Shown: in pieces, positions 62,461 to 64,000 of the stretch
Layout of the letters: every line of letters begins with the position of its first letter
Numbering within the stretch: the first letter of the stretch is position 1
Origin: an uncultured Pelagibacteraceae bacterium
GTDB taxonomy: Bacteria > Pseudomonadota > Alphaproteobacteria > Pelagibacterales > Pelagibacteraceae
Direction: 5' to 3'
NCBI GenBank assembly: GCA_902616645.1
Contig: CACMTO010000003.1
Span: forward strand, 1-64,000
DNA: 64,000 bases
Notes under the pieces: generated by a model
Told to the model about the DNA's origin: nothing
The model's input: only the letters and a program-made list of their open reading frames with translations
Databases searched by the model: none
Position numbers and translations under genes: made by a program

Positions 62461-63038
62461 GTTATATTTTTTATTTGTTCTTCTGCATCTCTAATAGATT
62501 TTTCATAATCTAATGACATTTGATCTGCACAAATAGTTTTAATTTCTTCTATACCAAAAAAATTTAAGATGAACTTTAACCAAGGAGTAAGAAAATCTTC
62601 TTTACTGTTTAATTTTGTACCTCCTGATGTTATAACTAAGTAAGCTTTTTTATTTTTTAACAATCCCTCTCTTCTGCCATCAGGTCTAAATTTGAAAGTT
62701 TCCCCTACTCTTGCCGCAAGATCTGACCAGGCTTTTAAAGTAGCTGGAGGTCCATAATTATAAATTGGTGCTGAGATTATTATTATATCACTCTGCTTCA
62801 ATTCTTTGACTAACTTATCTGATAGTTCAAACATTTTTTTATGATGTTCGGTTTGATCTTTTTTGTCAATTTTCATACCAGATTCTGTTAATCCTGATAC
62901 AAAAACCATTTCATCATCTAAATCTCTATAGAGTATTTCATCATCTGGACTCTTAATTTTTTCTAATAATTTTTTTGCCAAGGCCCTAGATGTAGAACCT
63001 TCTTTTCTAGCGCTAGAGTCAATTTGATATATTCTCAT
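62457..63038 (-). CDS. azoR: FMN-dependent NADH-azoreductase / quinone reductase
   Basis: A 193-residue flavodoxin-like protein with SSARKEGSTSRALAKKLL at the FMN phosphate site, APIYNYGPPATLKAWSD and VITSGGTKLNS. This is the AzoR family of FMN-dependent NADH:quinone or azo reductases. It follows ccdA by five bases and meets the dioxygenase gene with interlocked stop codons. Confidence 0.85.
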   Translation of the reverse strand: MRIYQIDSSARKEGSTSRALAKKLLEKIKSPDDEILYRDLDDEMVFVSGLTESGMKIDKKDQTEHHKKMFELSDKLVKELKQSDIIIISAPIYNYGPPATLKAWSDLAARVGETFKFRPDGRREGLLKNKKAYLVITSGGTKLNSKEDFLTPWLKFILNFFGIEEIKTICADQMSLDYEKSIRDAEEQIKNIT

Positions 63039-63043
63039 AAATC

Positions 63044-63751
63044 TTATCCAAAATTCTGTAAGAATGGAAATATGTTCAATAAATAATATCCCAAAGCTTG
63101 TAATTGATTAGTTAATATTAAAATACCAGTAATTAAAAGAATTATTCCTCCAATTTTTGATACTAAATGAATATTTTTTTTAAAATTTTTTGAGAAAATT
63201 AAAAATTTTTGTATTAAATATCCAGATAAAATAAAAGGAACGGCCAAACCTAAAGAGTAGGAAAACAATAAAAGAATACCCTTATTTAAACTTTCTTCTG
63301 TTGCTGCAAGCACTAAAATCGAACCAAGTATCGGACCAATACAAGGTGTCCACCCAAATGCAAATGCCATACCAATCATTATTGGGCTATAAATATTACT
63401 ATTAAAATTAGTTTGTATTCTTTTCTCATAATTTAATAACTTGATGTTAATTATTCCAATTATGTGTAATGAGAGTAAAATTATAATTGAACCTGCAAAT
63501 ATTCTTAGTTCATATGAATTTTGAAGTAATATTTTTCCTAAATAAGTTGATGCAGCACCAAAAATAATAAAAACTATTGAAAATCCAACAGTGAATAATA
63601 AGATTGGAAAAAGATTTATATTTTTTTTTTCAACTAATTCGTTAATTGAACTTCCTGAAATGTAAGAAATATAACCAGGAATTAAAGGTAAAACACATGG
63701 TGATAAAAAACTTATTAAGCCAGCTCCAAGTGCTACGATTAATTCTATCAT
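63044..63751 (-). CDS. ccdA: Cytochrome c biogenesis protein CcdA
   Basis: A 235-residue membrane protein with six spans and the two redox cysteines in SFLSPCVLPLIPGY (span 1) and GWTPCIGPILGS (span 4). It carries electrons from cytoplasmic thioredoxin to periplasmic thiol proteins for haem attachment and disulfide reduction. It follows an aldehyde dehydrogenase gene by twelve bases and precedes azoR. Confidence 0.92.
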   Translation of the reverse strand: MIELIVALGAGLISFLSPCVLPLIPGYISYISGSSINELVEKKNINLFPILLFTVGFSIVFIIFGAASTYLGKILLQNSYELRIFAGSIIILLSLHIIGIINIKLLNYEKRIQTNFNSNIYSPIMIGMAFAFGWTPCIGPILGSILVLAATEESLNKGILLLFSYSLGLAVPFILSGYLIQKFLIFSKNFKKNIHLVSKIGGIILLITGILILTNQLQALGYYLLNIFPFLQNFG

Positions 63752-63763
63752 CTTTTTTTTGAT

Positions 63764-64000
63764 TTAACCTTTTAAACCTAGGTGTGTGTACTTAACATTA
63801 AGATAATCTTTAATTGCCATTGATCCGCCTTCTCGACCATAACCAGCTTGTTTAATTCCACCAAATGGTGCTTCAGCTATTGCAACTAAAGGTGTATTAA
63901 CAGCAACTGTTCCAGTTTCCATTAACTCTGAAGCTTTATGAGCTTTCTCCATAGAATTCGTACAAATATAACTAGAAAGACCAAGGTCGTGATTATTGGC
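63764..64000 (-). CDS. Aldehyde dehydrogenase, C-terminal part (succinate-semialdehyde type)
   Basis: The frame is open from the right edge to the stop at 63764, giving the last 78 residues. ANNHDLGLSSYICTNS, the cofactor region and APFGGIKQAGYGREGG with SMAIKDYLNVKYTHLG are the end of a class I aldehyde dehydrogenase, closest in style to GabD succinate-semialdehyde dehydrogenase. The catalytic Cys and Glu lie outside the window. Confidence 0.88.
   Translation of the reverse strand, partial: ANNHDLGLSSYICTNSMEKAHKASELMETGTVAVNTPLVAIAEAPFGGIKQAGYGREGGSMAIKDYLNVKYTHLGLKG

Noticed and set aside
1-64000. tRNA, rRNA, CRISPR, insertion sequence or prophage features
   Set aside because: I found no T-loop-like sequences in spacers, no spaced direct repeats, no transposase or integrase motifs.

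Overview
The window reads as a piece of a streamlined, AT-rich (roughly 30% G+C by eye) marine alphaproteobacterial chromosome. Gene content and style point to SAR11 / Candidatus Pelagibacter or a close relative: coding density is very high, spacers are tiny, poly-A and poly-T runs are frequent, proteins are Lys/Ile/Asn-rich, AprBAM is linked to sulfonate genes, and TauABC, Xsc, dimethylglycine-dehydrogenase-like and gamma-butyrobetaine-hydroxylase-like enzymes are present. I see no insertion sequences, prophage, CRISPR array, tRNA or rRNA. No stretch of more than about 200 bases lacks a gene. All family names come from reading motifs and context; no search was run.

Layout. 0-3.3 kb: class I ribonucleotide reductase (nrdA-nrdB) behind a pair of NrdR-type boxes, with an unidentified gene running off the left edge. 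3.3-5.8 kb: phosphohexomutase and a membrane-anchored SGNH hydrolase. 5.8-15.1 kb: sulfonate/sulfite island with Xsc, SuyA/SuyB, two putative sulfite/sulfate exporters (YeiH and TauE/SafE types), two small unknown genes and AprA/AprB/AprM. 15.2-20.4 kb: HIT protein, PabC-PabA-PabB, an MFS carrier and cystathionine beta-lyase. 20.5-25.3 kb: a 27-residue basic protein, a membrane protein and a VTC / CotH / DUF4956 trio. 25.3-32.5 kb: MnmA, DUF3553, CysQ, RecX, two small membrane proteins, a kappa-GST-like isomerase, rhodanese, a glycosyltransferase, AmtB and HU. 32.7-38.1 kb: RseP, a SHOCT-tailed secreted protein, Gfo/Idh oxidoreductase, GT17, two tail-anchored mini-proteins and a double winged-helix protein. 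38.1-42.5 kb: BASS carrier, DMGDH/sarcosine-dehydrogenase-like enzyme, UDP-glucuronate-epimerase-like protein. 42.5-52.1 kb: second sulfonate island with Ald and Tpa-like aminotransferase divergent from TauA-TauB-TauC, an Ldh2-family dehydrogenase, Pta and HpsN-like dehydrogenase. 52.1-57.5 kb: DUF4396, cupredoxin, alternative oxidase, methyltransferase, 1-Cys peroxiredoxin, ETHE1-like dioxygenase, CysE-CysK. 57.6-60.5 kb: tight operon of eight small genes. 60.5-64 kb: HisN-like phosphatase, gamma-butyrobetaine-hydroxylase-like enzyme, AzoR, CcdA and the C-terminus of an aldehyde dehydrogenase.

How the genes fit together. The two sulfonate islands describe one network. TauABC imports sulfonate. 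Tpa plus Ald convert taurine to sulfoacetaldehyde, with ammonium released through alanine. Xsc gives acetyl phosphate plus sulfite, and Pta gives acetyl-CoA. HpsN (with the Ldh2 enzyme possibly acting on sulfolactate) and SuyAB take dihydroxypropanesulfonate/sulfolactate to pyruvate plus sulfite. AprABM can oxidise sulfite to APS, and TauE/YeiH can export excess. ATP sulfurylase, needed to finish the route, is not in the window. The most unusual items are a TauC permease with an N-terminal extension of about 370 residues, an SMR protein lacking the essential membrane Glu, a PabB with Ala at the usual Lys position, interlocked stop codons at most convergent gene pairs, and several very short genes.
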